Counted from the first letter of the stretch, positions 9,199-18,341 are shown. The stretch is DNA of 49,970 bases from Clostridium sp. D43t1_170807_H7 (GCF_015555905.1 NZ_JADNLK010000020.1:1-49970), one strand, 5' to 3'. Program-made: numbers and translations. The notes: generated by a model from the sequence alone, not told the origin.

Positions 9199-9204
9199 GG
9201 TATT

Positions 9205-9489
9205 AACAATAAAATTTAAATTCTTAGACAAGGGATAGTAGTATATCTTAGTTTCATTAAAGAGAGTTAAGGATGGTGAGATCTTAACAAGAAGGAGTTA
9301 TATGAATGGGCCTTAGAGAAGTAAAGGGAAAAGGTTTCTTAGTACCGGATACCGTAACCTACACGTTATAGTAGGACAAGTATGTTAGTACTTGGTTTTA
9401 AGTGATGAAATTTATTATTTATTTTTCATAAATTAGGTGGTACCGCGGATTATTTACTCCGTCCTATGTTTATAGGACGGAGTTTTTTT
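9205..9489 (+). promoter_or_regulatory. T-box leader, tryptophan specifier (UGG)
   Basis: A classical tRNA-sensing T-box. Stem I includes an apical GATGGTGAGAT loop element near 9273-9283. The specifier side reads GAA-TGG-GCC, placing a UGG codon at 9307-9309, so uncharged tRNA-Trp is the likely ligand. The T-box sequence AGGTGGTACCGCGG is at 9435-9448. It is followed by the terminator stem ACTCCGTCCTA / TAGGACGGAGT at 9456-9482 and a T-run to 9489. Low tryptophan should favour antitermination and expression of the downstream transporter. The specifier assignment fits the identity of that gene. Confidence 0.92.
9456..9489 (+). terminator. T-box regulated terminator
   Basis: An 11-bp GC-containing stem with a short loop and seven T. 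The ACCGCGG part of the T-box just upstream is the element expected to join the competing antiterminator. Confidence 0.9.
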
Positions 9490-9497
9490 ATAAATTC

Positions 9498-9521
9498 AAG
9501 GAGGTGATTAATATGGTATGA
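9498..9521 (+). other. Near-perfect Shine-Dalgarno driving a two-codon ORF
   Basis: AAGGAGGTGATT at 9498-9509 is almost fully complementary to the 16S rRNA 3' end. The ATG three bases later (9513) is followed by GTA and a TGA stop. Two further ATGs follow: 9518 opens a four-codon ORF and 9525 opens a 37-codon ORF. The last runs in frame into the ATG at 9588 but out of frame with the transporter. This may be a translational leader of trpP or a relic of sequence change. Confidence 0.4.
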
Positions 9522-9613
9522 ACAATGGCTAAATCAAATTTTACTTTTAAAATTTATGATTATTATTTAAATTTAAGGGGAATAAAAATGAAAACAAATA
9601 TGAATACAAAAAA

Positions 9614-10138
9614 ATGGTTATTAACGCTCTTCTTTTAGCTATAGGTGCTATATTACATCAAATAACTCCAGCTCTAGGTTTACCAATGCAACCTGATTTT
9701 GCTTTAGCAATGCTTTTTATTATAATGATAATTAATAATAATAACTATAAAACATCACTTATTGCTGCAATAATTACAGGTATATTTACTGCCTTAACAA
9801 CTAAATTTCCTGGTGGGCAACTACCTAATATTATAGATAAAATAGTTACTATAAATTTAATGTATAATATTTTATTATTTTTAAATAAAATATTAGAATA
9901 TATAAATATTAATAATAATATCAAACAAAACTTATTAGTAATAATAAGCTTTCCATTAGGAACATTAATAAGCGGAACTACTTTCTTATTATCAGCACAA
10001 TATATTGTTGGATTACCAGCTGAATTTTCAATACTTTTTGTTACTATCGTAATTCCAGCACTTTTAATAAACACAATAGGCGGATTTATTCTTTATCAAG
10101 CAATAAATATATCATTAAAGAGAGTTATAAGAGCATGA
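9614..10138 (+). CDS. trpP: Tryptophan transporter TrpP (5' end appears frameshifted)
   Basis: A 174-aa hydrophobic protein with about five membrane segments that matches the TrpP family: the N-terminal NALLLAIGAILHQITPALGL, the M-Q-P-D-F-A-L-A-M-L-F pattern and a central TKFPGGQ loop. It should import tryptophan, which agrees with the Trp T-box upstream. The ATG at 9614 has no ribosome binding site. The natural start would be ATG 9588 (or 9600), preceded by AAGGGG, but that frame runs into a stop at 9636-9638. An A7 run at 9608-9614 separates the frames. One extra A would give MKTNMNTKKMVINALLLA. So this copy is a frameshift, a slippage site or a sequence error. Confidence 0.8.
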   Translation: MVINALLLAIGAILHQITPALGLPMQPDFALAMLFIIMIINNNNYKTSLIAAIITGIFTALTTKFPGGQLPNIIDKIVTINLMYNILLFLNKILEYININNNIKQNLLVIISFPLGTLISGTTFLLSAQYIVGLPAEFSILFVTIVIPALLINTIGGFILYQAINISLKRVIRA

Positions 10139-10235
10139 AAGCTCAAAACACCAAATACTAATAATATTATTAATATTTGTTGTTGATATTTATACTTTAT
10201 TTTGTTAAATTATAAATAAGATTTTTTTGATATAA

Positions 10236-10275
10236 TACCTTTTACAAAAAGTGATATCACATTTTGTAAAAGGTA
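10236..10275. promoter_or_regulatory. 40-bp palindrome in the leader of the 137-aa gene
   Basis: The left arm TACCTTTTACAAAA (10236-10249) and right arm TTTTGTAAAAGGTA (10262-10275) are perfect complements. They are joined by GTGAT and ATCAC with a single A/A mismatch on each side, so 38 of 40 bases pair and the loop is essentially absent. The 5' end overlaps a TATAAT at 10231-10236. It ends 27 bases before the ATG of the next gene. This would be a strong operator for a dimeric regulator, or a 5'-UTR hairpin that stabilises mRNA. It lacks a following T-run, so it is not a terminator. Confidence 0.6.
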
Positions 10276-10302
10276 AATTAAAACCTAGGAGGAAAAATAA
10301 TA

Positions 10303-10716
10303 ATGTACATAGCATTTGGAAATAGAGTTTTAGATAGTAAGGACATAAAAAATATAATTGAAGAAAATACTGAATTTAAAGTAATAAAAGACATGAGTAA
10401 AGGTTCTAAAAGAGAAGATATAGTTGCCTTTAATTTAAGTGTAAGTATCGATATATTAAATGAAGAAATTGAGGAAAGTATTAATATTAATGAATTAGAC
10501 GAAGATTCTTTATTTGACGAATATATGGCTTCTACAGAGGAATTAGGTTTTGAACTTGAAGAATACTTACCTGAAGACTCTATAATAGATTTTAAAGCAT
10601 ATAAATGGGAACCTTCTGATAATGATATAAAGGCTGTTTTAGTCATGGCTAATGAAGAGTTAGGATATAATAAACTTAAAGATGTTATGAGAAGATTATT
10701 AACACAAGTTGAATAA
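10303..10716 (+). CDS. Acidic hypothetical protein
   Basis: A 137-aa soluble, strongly acidic protein (many Glu and Asp, especially residues 45-95) with no signal peptide and no motif that I recognise. RBS CCTAGGAGG lies 9 bases before the ATG. The gene is preceded by a 40-bp palindrome and followed by its own terminator at 10824-10868, so it is a single-gene unit with potentially specific regulation. Confidence 0.6.
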   Translation: MYIAFGNRVLDSKDIKNIIEENTEFKVIKDMSKGSKREDIVAFNLSVSIDILNEEIEESININELDEDSLFDEYMASTEELGFELEEYLPEDSIIDFKAYKWEPSDNDIKAVLVMANEELGYNKLKDVMRRLLTQVE

Positions 10717-10823
10717 ATTTAAAATTAAATTTCTAATATATTAATTTATTAAGTGAAATAAAAGATATAGAAATTCAAAATAAACGCATATTTCTTAAGC
10801 TTATAAAAAAATATTTTAAATAT

Positions 10824-10868
10824 AAAACAAGATAAAACATTCTATTAAATGTCTTATCTTGTTTTTTT
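10824..10868 (+). terminator. Terminator before the pullulanase gene
   Basis: AAAACAAGATAA-ACATT pairs with AATGT-TTATCTTGTTTT around a six-base loop, followed by T. The remaining 100 bases of the 10717-11001 gap are AT-rich and show nothing else clear. Confidence 0.8.
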
Positions 10869-11001
10869 ATGAATTTTTATATGAAAAATAACAAAAAAAT
10901 GTTACAATTATTGTATACTATGGTTAAAATATATATTTTTGCTTATTTTTAATGTATTTCTAATTAAATTTTAGGCTAGAATTATATAGCGGGGTGTTTA
11001 T

Positions 11002-14000
11002 ATGAAAAGTTCAGATTATATTGAAAAATTCGAAATAAATGATAATGAAAGAGGAAGCTACTCAGTAGACTTATGTCCTCTTTCTAATACAATAAGATTC
11101 ACAGCAAAATATGATGGTTGTATATATGCCTACGTGGTAGGTGATTTTAATGCTTGGGAAAAGTCAGAAGATTATAAATTAAACTGGCAAGTAGATACAA
11201 ATGATGGTGTACTTAAAATGATTAGAGAAATAAATTTTCCAAAAGGTCTTAAGCCAGGTAAATATAGATATAAATATATATTAATTGATTGTAATGGAAA
11301 TGAAATCTGGATAGATTCTGAAGGAAGCGAAAAAAATAGTTTTAGTTTTGTATGGGAAAAAATTACTGATACAATAAAAATTTATTCATCTAATAATATA
11401 GTAACTTATAAAAGACCAATCGAACTAATTGGTGTGTGCACTGGTTTATATGGAAGAATATCCCTTCCCGAAATGATATGGTATTTAGATACAGAGATTG
11501 ATGGCGTAAAAATAGAAAATGGATACTTGATAGTAAACGATAATGTAAAAGAAGGAACTGAAATTGTTGTTTGTGGAAAAACTATTGAGAAAGATTTAAT
11601 TGCTACTAAAAAAATACTTGTTGAAGACAACAAATATAGTGGTACATTAGTACATTTTTATTTAGAAGATAGTAATTATCAAGGTCATGATTATATATGG
11701 AATTGTTGGTCATTTGATGAAACTTGTAATGGTGAAGAAAGAGATTTTAGCTTTAATACTGATTATGGCTTTGCTTTATATATAAAAGAAGATTACTTAA
11801 TTATTAGAAAGAAACAATGGGGTAATAATTGGATAAATTATTGGGCTGAACAAACTAACACTTATGATTTAAAAGGAAACTATAAAGACATATATATAGT
11901 TTATGGAGATGCAAGGAGATATACTTCTCTAAGAGAGGCCATAATAGCAACTCAAACTAATATAAAATCTGCTATTATGGATGATCATAATAAAGTAAAA
12001 GTATATCTATCAAGTGAACCATTATTAGGACTTGATTTTGAATTATATTTAAATGGTGAAAAAGTCGAAGGAACCTCTTCTATAATAAGAGGAAAAGAAG
12101 TTATTATAACTAACCTTCCTAAACATATACGTGCTAATGATTTACTTTTAGTTTCCGCCTCTAATGCTTATAAGCCATATAAAGTACTATTTAGAAATTT
12201 TTTAGACAAATTCTACTATTCAAAAGAAGATTTAGGAGTAGTTTATTTAAACAATGCGATTTCCTTTAAACTTTGGGCTCCAACAAGTTATAAGGTTGAA
12301 TTATTACTATATAAGGAATGGTATATTAATCAAGAAGAGGCCTCAATTAAATATCCTATGATATATGATTATAAAACGGGGGTATATACAACTGTTATAA
12401 ATAAATCTGATGCAAATGAAATGTATTATTTATACAAACTTTACTTCAAGGATGTAGATGCAAATGGAGAATTATATGATAAAATTACATATGCAGTAGA
12501 TCCATATGCAACTTCTGTTTGTGTAAATGGTGATAAAGGATATGTGCTAGACATAAATGATAAAAATACAAAACCTTATGGTTTTACCAATCATAATATT
12601 CCTGAATTAAAAAGAAAAGATGATTCTATTATTTATGAAATGCATATAAGAGATTTTACAATTGATGAGAGCTCTGGTGTAAGTGATAGCCTAAAAGGAA
12701 CTTATTTAGGAGCAGTACAAGAAAATACAATATATAAAGATATTTATAGTGAAAAAACCGTAAAAACTGGATTAGATCATTTAGTAGAATTAGGAATAAC
12801 TCATGTTCATTTGATGCCAGTTTTTGATTTTGGTTCAGTAGATGAACGTTTTCCAAGCTCTAATAATAGAAATTGGGGATATGACCCTAAAAACTTTAAT
12901 GCTCCAGAAGGGAGTTACTCAACAAATCCCTATAATCCAGTAACAAGAATTATTGAATTAAGAGAAATGATTATGAAATTCCATGCAAAAGGTATCAGAG
13001 TTGTCATGGACATGGTTTATAATCACATGATGGGCACTATGAATATGGATAATATTGTTCCTGGATATTACTTTAGAACTGATTCTCTTGGAAGATTTAC
13101 AAATGGCTCTGGTTGTGGAAATGAACTTGCAACCGAAAGACCAATGGTTAGAAAATTTGTAGTTGATTCATGTATGCATTGGATAAAAAATTATAAAATT
13201 GATGGAATTAGATTTGATCTAATGGAATTAATTGATATAAATACAACCAAAGAAATAGTTCGTAAATCTCGTAAATTTGATCAAAACTTTTTAATTTACG
13301 GTGAACCTTGGAAAGGTGGAAGCTCACCTTTAATGAATGGTACCTTTAAAGGATCACAAAGAAACGAAAACTTTTCTGTCTTTAATGATACTTTTAGAGA
13401 TGCAATAAGAGGTAATAATAATCCATCAAATGGCTTTATAAATGGAGATCAGCATAATAATATTTGTAATTGGAATATAATCGAAGGATTGAAGGGTTCT
13501 ATTTATACATTAACATCCAATCCAAATGAGAGTATAAACTATGCAGATGCACATGATAATTATACTCTTTGGGATCAAATAGAAAAAAGTCAAAATTTAT
13601 ATTTATCTCAAGGTGACTATAGAAAAAATATAAGTATTTATCCATTAGATAATACTCTTGTACGACAGTATTTATTAGGTTTATCAATATTATTTACTGC
13701 TCAAGGAATTCCATTTATTCAATATGGCTCTGAATTTTTAAGAACAAAACAAGGTGATCATAATAGTTATAAAAGTAGTGATGAAATCAATTCAATTAAG
13801 TGGAGTGATAAAAATAGATTTATAGATATATTTAACTATACTAAAGGATTAATAGATATAAGAAAAAAATTACCATATTTTAATATAGATAATGCTGATA
13901 TTATAAAAAACAAAGCAAAGTTTATATTTGCCAATAATAATGAAAATAGTGGAGTTATAATTAATCATATTGATTTAAGTGAATATGATAAGGGCGAAGT

Positions 14001-14199
14001 TGTAGTTATTTATAATGCCACAAGCATCGATAATTATGATGTAAATTCCTATATTCCTATTTCTAAAACTGGATATTGGAACATTATTGCCAATGATAAA
14101 ATAGCAGGGTTAAATATATTAAAAAAAGTTAATTTCAATGAAATTCCAAAGTTGAAGTCATTTTCGATAATGATTCTATGTAATAAAATTAATAAATAA
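11002..14199 (+). CDS. Pullulanase, type I, intracellular (GH13)
   Basis: A 1065-aa debranching enzyme cleaving alpha-1,6 bonds of pullulan, limit dextrin and glycogen. An N-terminal AMPK-glycogen-binding-like module is at about 25-110 (YVVGDFNAW), then carbohydrate-binding/PUD-like modules (around 215-320, with HFYLEDSNYQGHDYIWNCWSF), a CBM48 region (about 420-510) and the GH13 barrel. The type I signature NWGYDPKNFNAPEGSYS is present. Catalytic region I is MDMVYNH near 670, the nucleophile is Asp739 in GIRFDLME, the acid/base is Glu768 in YGEPW, and region IV is HDN near 851-853. No signal peptide is present, so it acts in the cytoplasm, probably on glycogen or imported dextrins. It is monocistronic. 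Confidence 0.9.
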   Translation: MKSSDYIEKFEINDNERGSYSVDLCPLSNTIRFTAKYDGCIYAYVVGDFNAWEKSEDYKLNWQVDTNDGVLKMIREINFPKGLKPGKYRYKYILIDCNGNEIWIDSEGSEKNSFSFVWEKITDTIKIYSSNNIVTYKRPIELIGVCTGLYGRISLPEMIWYLDTEIDGVKIENGYLIVNDNVKEGTEIVVCGKTIEKDLIATKKILVEDNKYSGTLVHFYLEDSNYQGHDYIWNCWSFDETCNGEERDFSFNTDYGFALYIKEDYLIIRKKQWGNNWINYWAEQTNTYDLKGNYKDIYIVYGDARRYTSLREAIIATQTNIKSAIMDDHNKVKVYLSSEPLLGLDFELYLNGEKVEGTSSIIRGKEVIITNLPKHIRANDLLLVSASNAYKPYKVLFRNFLDKFYYSKEDLGVVYLNNAISFKLWAPTSYKVELLLYKEWYINQEEASIKYPMIYDYKTGVYTTVINKSDANEMYYLYKLYFKDVDANGELYDKITYAVDPYATSVCVNGDKGYVLDINDKNTKPYGFTNHNIPELKRKDDSIIYEMHIRDFTIDESSGVSDSLKGTYLGAVQENTIYKDIYSEKTVKTGLDHLVELGITHVHLMPVFDFGSVDERFPSSNNRNWGYDPKNFNAPEGSYSTNPYNPVTRIIELREMIMKFHAKGIRVVMDMVYNHMMGTMNMDNIVPGYYFRTDSLGRFTNGSGCGNELATERPMVRKFVVDSCMHWIKNYKIDGIRFDLMELIDINTTKEIVRKSRKFDQNFLIYGEPWKGGSSPLMNGTFKGSQRNENFSVFNDTFRDAIRGNNNPSNGFINGDQHNNICNWNIIEGLKGSIYTLTSNPNESINYADAHDNYTLWDQIEKSQNLYLSQGDYRKNISIYPLDNTLVRQYLLGLSILFTAQGIPFIQYGSEFLRTKQGDHNSYKSSDEINSIKWSDKNRFIDIFNYTKGLIDIRKKLPYFNIDNADIIKNKAKFIFANNNENSGVIINHIDLSEYDKGEVVVIYNATSIDNYDVNSYIPISKTGYWNIIANDKIAGLNILKKVNFNEIPKLKSFSIMILCNKINK

Positions 14200-14210
14200 T
14201 ATCTTAATTT

Positions 14211-14264
14211 ATAACACTATAAAATATCTTAATTTATAACTAGATATTTTATAGTGTTATTTTC
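14211..14264 (+). terminator. Long terminator after the pullulanase gene
   Basis: Perfect 19-bp stem: 14211-14229 pairs with 14242-14260, loop of 12, then T. The element contains a near-exact duplication of a 17-base AT-rich unit (starting at about 14209 and 14223), so the stem may have arisen by a local duplication. Confidence 0.8.
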
Positions 14265-14338
14265 TGTATAATGTTCTCTTGTATAAATAATATAGATTAA
14301 ACAAAAAATAATTATACAAGCATTAGAAAGGATAGATA

Positions 14339-15307
14339 ATGATGGTGAATACCAATAAGCCGATTATAGTTATAAGTAGCTGTCTAGGTTTTGAGAATTG
14401 TAGATATAACGGAAGTATTGAACAAAATGAATTTATAGATAAACTAAGAAAATATGTTGAAGTTATACCAGTTTGCCCAGAAGTAGAGTGTGGATTAACC
14501 ATTCCAAGAAATTCTATTAGGATAGTTGAAATAGATAATAAAAAGGAACTTGTTCAGCCTAAAGAAAATAAAGTTATTACAGAAGATATGATAAACTTCT
14601 CTGAAGAGTTTTTAAAAAAGCTAAATGCTGTTGATGGATTCATATTAAAATGTAAATCACCCTGTTGTGGAGTTAAAGATGCAAAAATATATACAACATT
14701 TGAAAAGGGGAGAGCTATAAGAAGGGAAAAAGGATTTTTTGCTGAGTCTGTTTTTAAACATTTTCCTTATACGCCTATTGAAGATGATGGCAGATTAACA
14801 AATTTTAAAATACGTGAACATTTTCTTGCTAGAATTTTTATATTATGTGATTTTAGAAATGCTAAAAATAGTCTTGATTTCGAAAAGCTTAAAAAATTCC
14901 ATTTGAAGAACACACTATTATTTTTATCATATAGCCAAAAGTACTCTAGAATACTTGATGAATTTATTTATAAAGATAAAATTGAAAATTTAGAATCATT
15001 ATTTAAAGAATATGAATTCTATCTTCATAGGTTATTAGAAAAAGCTCCTAGATATACATCTAATATTAACGTACTATTAAAATCACTAGATCAATTTAGT
15101 GATAAAATAACTCCTGATGAAATGAAATTCATTTGGAATACCATCGATAAATACAAAAACGGATATGTGCCATTTTCTGTTCCTTTATACTTAGTTAAAA
15201 GCTATATTATTAGATTTGCTCTTAATCATTTGATGGATCAAACATTTTTTATGCCATATCCAGAAGATTTAATTCTAGTTAATGATTCCGGAAAACTAAT
15301 TCACTAA
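14339..15307 (+). CDS. DUF523 / DUF1722 (YbgA-type) protein
   Basis: A 322-aa two-domain protein. The N-terminal DUF523 domain (about 8-150) has its Cys motifs SSCLG, CPEVECGL and KSPCCG, which look like a metal or thiol site. The C-terminal DUF1722 domain (about 190-310, containing FHLKNTLLFLSYSQ and a late PYPEDLI) is the YbgA-like part. This fused arrangement is common in bacteria but its biochemical role is not established. RBS GAAAGGA precedes two consecutive ATGs at 14339 and 14342; either could serve. It has its own terminator. Confidence 0.85.
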   Translation: MMVNTNKPIIVISSCLGFENCRYNGSIEQNEFIDKLRKYVEVIPVCPEVECGLTIPRNSIRIVEIDNKKELVQPKENKVITEDMINFSEEFLKKLNAVDGFILKCKSPCCGVKDAKIYTTFEKGRAIRREKGFFAESVFKHFPYTPIEDDGRLTNFKIREHFLARIFILCDFRNAKNSLDFEKLKKFHLKNTLLFLSYSQKYSRILDEFIYKDKIENLESLFKEYEFYLHRLLEKAPRYTSNINVLLKSLDQFSDKITPDEMKFIWNTIDKYKNGYVPFSVPLYLVKSYIIRFALNHLMDQTFFMPYPEDLILVNDSGKLIH

Positions 15308-15319
15308 TATTAATTTAGT

Positions 15320-15356
15320 AGTAAGATTAAATTTAAAATTTAATCTTACTTTTTTA
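15320..15356 (+). terminator. Terminator after the DUF523/DUF1722 gene
   Basis: Perfect 14-bp stem AGTAAGATTAAATT / AATTTAATCTTACT with a three-base loop, then T6. Confidence 0.88.
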
Positions 15357-15435
15357 TTCTCCTTAACTATAAATAAATTTATATATTAAATCATATAATT
15401 ATTCTGTGAATTAATTTAATATAAGGAGAAGTATT

Positions 15436-16251
15436 TTGAGAGCAAGAAGTGCATTAAGAAATTTTGTAATGTGGGCAAGCCTTGCCTTTGTAGTTAATGT
15501 ATTTATTTATTTTATTTTCGGAGCAGATTATGGACTTGAATTTTTAGGTGGATACATAATTGAATTAAGTTTAAGTGTAGATAATTTATTTTTATTTTTG
15601 ATTATATTTACCTCATTTAACATTCCAATTTCATATCAAAAAAGAGTACTTACTTATGGAATTATAGGTGCTGTAATATTAAGGTTTATATTTATTTTTT
15701 TAGGTGTTGCAATAATTAACAAATTTAATTGGGTTTTATATATTTTCGGGTTTTTCTTATTTTGTAGTGGGCTAAAAATATTATTAAATAAAGAAGAAGA
15801 GACTGATTTTTCTAAAAGTAAAGTTTTAAATATTATGAAGTATTTAATTCCAGTTACAAATGAATTACATCATGAAAATTTCTTTGTTAGAATTAATGGA
15901 GTATTACATGCCACTCCATTATTATTAATTTTAGTATTAATTGAGAGTTCCGATATTATATTTGCATTAGATTCTATTCCAGCAATTTTTTCAATTACCA
16001 CTAATCCATATATAGTATATGCCTCTAATATATTTGCTATCTTAGGTTTAAGAAGCCTTTATTTCCTATTAGCAAAATTAAATAGTATGTTTAGTTATAT
16101 AAAATATGGAGTTGCATTTATTCTAATGTTTACAGGTATAAAATTATTTGTTGCATTTTGGGGAATTAATATATCAACAGTAGTGTCATTATTAGTTATT
16201 GCAATTATTTTATTAAGCAGTATTTTATTTTCATTAATAAGAAGTAATTAA
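15436..16251 (+). CDS. TerC family membrane protein
   Basis: A 271-aa integral membrane protein with about eight or nine helices. It carries the TerC hallmarks: SVDNLFLFLIIF near 46-57 and ESSDIIFALDSIPAIF near 175-190, each with acidic residues in a membrane helix expected to bind a cation. Characterised relatives export manganese (Alx, YkoY/YceF group) or support metallation of secreted enzymes. The start is TTG with AAGGAGAAG upstream. I looked for a yybP-ykoY manganese riboswitch in the 80 bases between the terminator and the start and found none. Confidence 0.9.
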   Translation: MRARSALRNFVMWASLAFVVNVFIYFIFGADYGLEFLGGYIIELSLSVDNLFLFLIIFTSFNIPISYQKRVLTYGIIGAVILRFIFIFLGVAIINKFNWVLYIFGFFLFCSGLKILLNKEEETDFSKSKVLNIMKYLIPVTNELHHENFFVRINGVLHATPLLLILVLIESSDIIFALDSIPAIFSITTNPYIVYASNIFAILGLRSLYFLLAKLNSMFSYIKYGVAFILMFTGIKLFVAFWGINISTVVSLLVIAIILLSSILFSLIRSN

Positions 16252-16376
16252 TTATCATATTTAGAATACTATATATAAGCCTCTTATATTTAAATATTAT
16301 AGATCTAAAAAATAATAAACTTTAAAATATAAATCATTATGATATTGTATAAAACTCTATAAGGAGGTAATATCTT

Positions 16377-17324
16377 TTGAGTGATGCTCTTGACTTACTT
16401 ATTTATCTTGATGAGGCCTTAACTAAGAATTTAAATTCTCTAGTTATAGATGGATTTATTGAAAAAAGGACCTCTAGATTTATAGAAGATAGAACCTTAA
16501 ACGCAAAAACAGGAACTGAAGGCAGTAACCAACATTATGGTGAAGATAGATGCGTAAGAGATGAACGTGATGGATATAAAGGAAAAAACTTCACTGAAGC
16601 TGATACCGTAACAACAGTAAATAGGGATAATCAATCATTGGAAGGTAGAAGATTTGTTAGACGTGAAGAAGAGTTAACTCGAATATTTACAACATTTGAG
16701 ATACATCACCAATTACTTGAAGGCTTAAATCAATCAAATTTAATTAAAGAATTGGATAGCAGTAGTTATTCGACATCTAATATAAGTTCAGGTGATTATG
16801 TTAAATTAAGTGGACAAATATCTAGCGAATCTATGGTATCTTATATAGATAGTTTATCTAATTTATTATCCTGTATTGGAACAGATAATCTAAATTCATA
16901 TTGTCAAACTTTAAAAAGTACTAATAGCTCATTTGTAAACTATGATACCATGTACAAACAAGTTAATTACTTAAAATCACTTTTAACTACTAATAACAGT
17001 CAAGATATGATTGTAAAGTGTGGCAATATGGATGTTGTATTAACAGTTAATAATAGTAATTTCATTAGTACTTATGCAAATACTTACGATAGTGCAGATT
17101 GCCCCTGTACTATAGTTGGAAAGGTTATTAGAAAATGTAACTCAAATCAATATATTCATTTATTAAGAAAATCCGGGCAACCTAACTTTTATGAAAACTT
17201 TTTAAGCTGTTGTTCGCCACTTATGGAAAATCTATCAAGTGCGGGTATTTATTTACCCGAGCAACCTCGATTTAAAGTTCCGGGAGAATCTTTACTTTTA
17301 ATACCAATTAGTATGCTAATTTAA
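16377..17324 (+). CDS. Hypothetical protein, possibly DUF6414-like
   Basis: A 315-aa soluble protein. The opening LIYLDEALTKNLNSLVIDGFIE and the long middle segment with DYVKLSGQIS resemble, from memory, the DUF6414 group of uncharacterised bacterial proteins, but I cannot confirm this. Residues 50-90 are charged and probably disordered, and the C-terminal half has Cys residues including DCPC and SCCS. The start is TTG, with AAGGAGGTAAT 7 bases upstream. It stands alone between terC and the carboxypeptidase gene. No function can be given. Confidence 0.6.
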   Translation: MSDALDLLIYLDEALTKNLNSLVIDGFIEKRTSRFIEDRTLNAKTGTEGSNQHYGEDRCVRDERDGYKGKNFTEADTVTTVNRDNQSLEGRRFVRREEELTRIFTTFEIHHQLLEGLNQSNLIKELDSSSYSTSNISSGDYVKLSGQISSESMVSYIDSLSNLLSCIGTDNLNSYCQTLKSTNSSFVNYDTMYKQVNYLKSLLTTNNSQDMIVKCGNMDVVLTVNNSNFISTYANTYDSADCPCTIVGKVIRKCNSNQYIHLLRKSGQPNFYENFLSCCSPLMENLSSAGIYLPEQPRFKVPGESLLLIPISMLI

Positions 17325-17412
17325 AATTACATCAAAAATAGTAATCAATAGTTACTAATTATAATTTATAAATAATATATTAAAATATATTGATTATAAA
17401 AGGATGATAAAA

Positions 17413-18330
17413 ATGATTAAACCTAAACCATTACAACAAGGTGATAGTGTAGCTATAATAGCACCTGCAAGCCCTACCGATAAAAATTTAATTGATAAAT
17501 GTGTAGATTCATTAAATCAGTTAGGATTAAAGGTAGTAGTAGGAGAGAGCTGCCTATCAGAGCATGGATTTTTATCTGGAACTGATGATATAAGAGCAAA
17601 TGATATAAATTGTATGTTTGCAGATAAAAATATAAAAGGAATTTTTGCACTTCGAGGTGGTTACGGTTGTGCTAGATTATTAAACCTTATAGATTTTAAA
17701 CTAATCAAAAAAAATCCTAAAATTTTTGTTGGTTACAGTGATATTACTGCACTTCACATTGCTATAAATCAAAAAAGTAAACTTATAACATATCATGGTC
17801 CCATGATATCAACTGAACTAATAAAAGGATTAGATGAATATAGCGCTAATTACTACAAAAAATTTATTTTTGAGAATGATAAAGTAGAAGAACTATTTAA
17901 TCCTGAAGAAGATAATCTTGAAATTATTAATAATGGTATAAGTAGTGGCCAGCTTATCGGTGGAAATTTATCATTAATTTGCTCTTCATTAGGAACTAAA
18001 TATGAAATAAATACGAAAAATAAGATATTGTTTTTAGAAGAGGTAGAAGAAGTACCATATAAAATAGATAGAATGCTTACTCAGTTAAAACAATCTGGAA
18101 AATTAAAAGATGCAAATGGAATAATTTTAGGATCCTTTACTAATTGTATTGCTCCAAATAATAAAAAAAGTTTATCATTACAAGAAGTTTTTAATGAAAT
18201 TATTTCACCATTAAAAAAGCCAACCATAAGCAACTTAGTTTGTGGCCATTGTCTTCCAACTTTAACACTACCTTTAGGATCAAAAATACTTCTTGATGCT
18301 AATAATAAAAAAATAAAAATCCTTGAATAA
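17413..18330 (+). CDS. LD-carboxypeptidase, peptidase family S66 (MccF-like)
   Basis: A 305-aa cytoplasmic peptidase that trims the L,D bond of murein tetrapeptides during cell-wall recycling. Some relatives (MccF) hydrolyse microcin C-type compounds, which remains an alternative role. The nucleophile Ser109 lies in GYSDITALH, the Glu lies in EEVEEVPYKIDRML, and the His in CGHCLPTLTLPLG. The N-terminal GDSVAIIAPASP and FALRGGYGCARLL are also typical. ATG 17413 is chosen because AAAAGGATGAT just upstream is its ribosome binding site; ATG 17404 would fall within it. Confidence 0.9.
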   Translation: MIKPKPLQQGDSVAIIAPASPTDKNLIDKCVDSLNQLGLKVVVGESCLSEHGFLSGTDDIRANDINCMFADKNIKGIFALRGGYGCARLLNLIDFKLIKKNPKIFVGYSDITALHIAINQKSKLITYHGPMISTELIKGLDEYSANYYKKFIFENDKVEELFNPEEDNLEIINNGISSGQLIGGNLSLICSSLGTKYEINTKNKILFLEEVEEVPYKIDRMLTQLKQSGKLKDANGIILGSFTNCIAPNNKKSLSLQEVFNEIISPLKKPTISNLVCGHCLPTLTLPLGSKILLDANNKKIKILE

Positions 18331-18341
18331 TATTGCGCACC

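Noticed and set aside
14209..14240. Tandem 17-base repeat as a CRISPR-like or regulatory repeat
   Set aside because: Only two copies, and they form part of the pullulanase terminator stem.
15357..15435. yybP-ykoY manganese riboswitch upstream of the TerC gene
   Set aside because: Searched by eye because the pairing is common; the gap is too short and has no matching structure.
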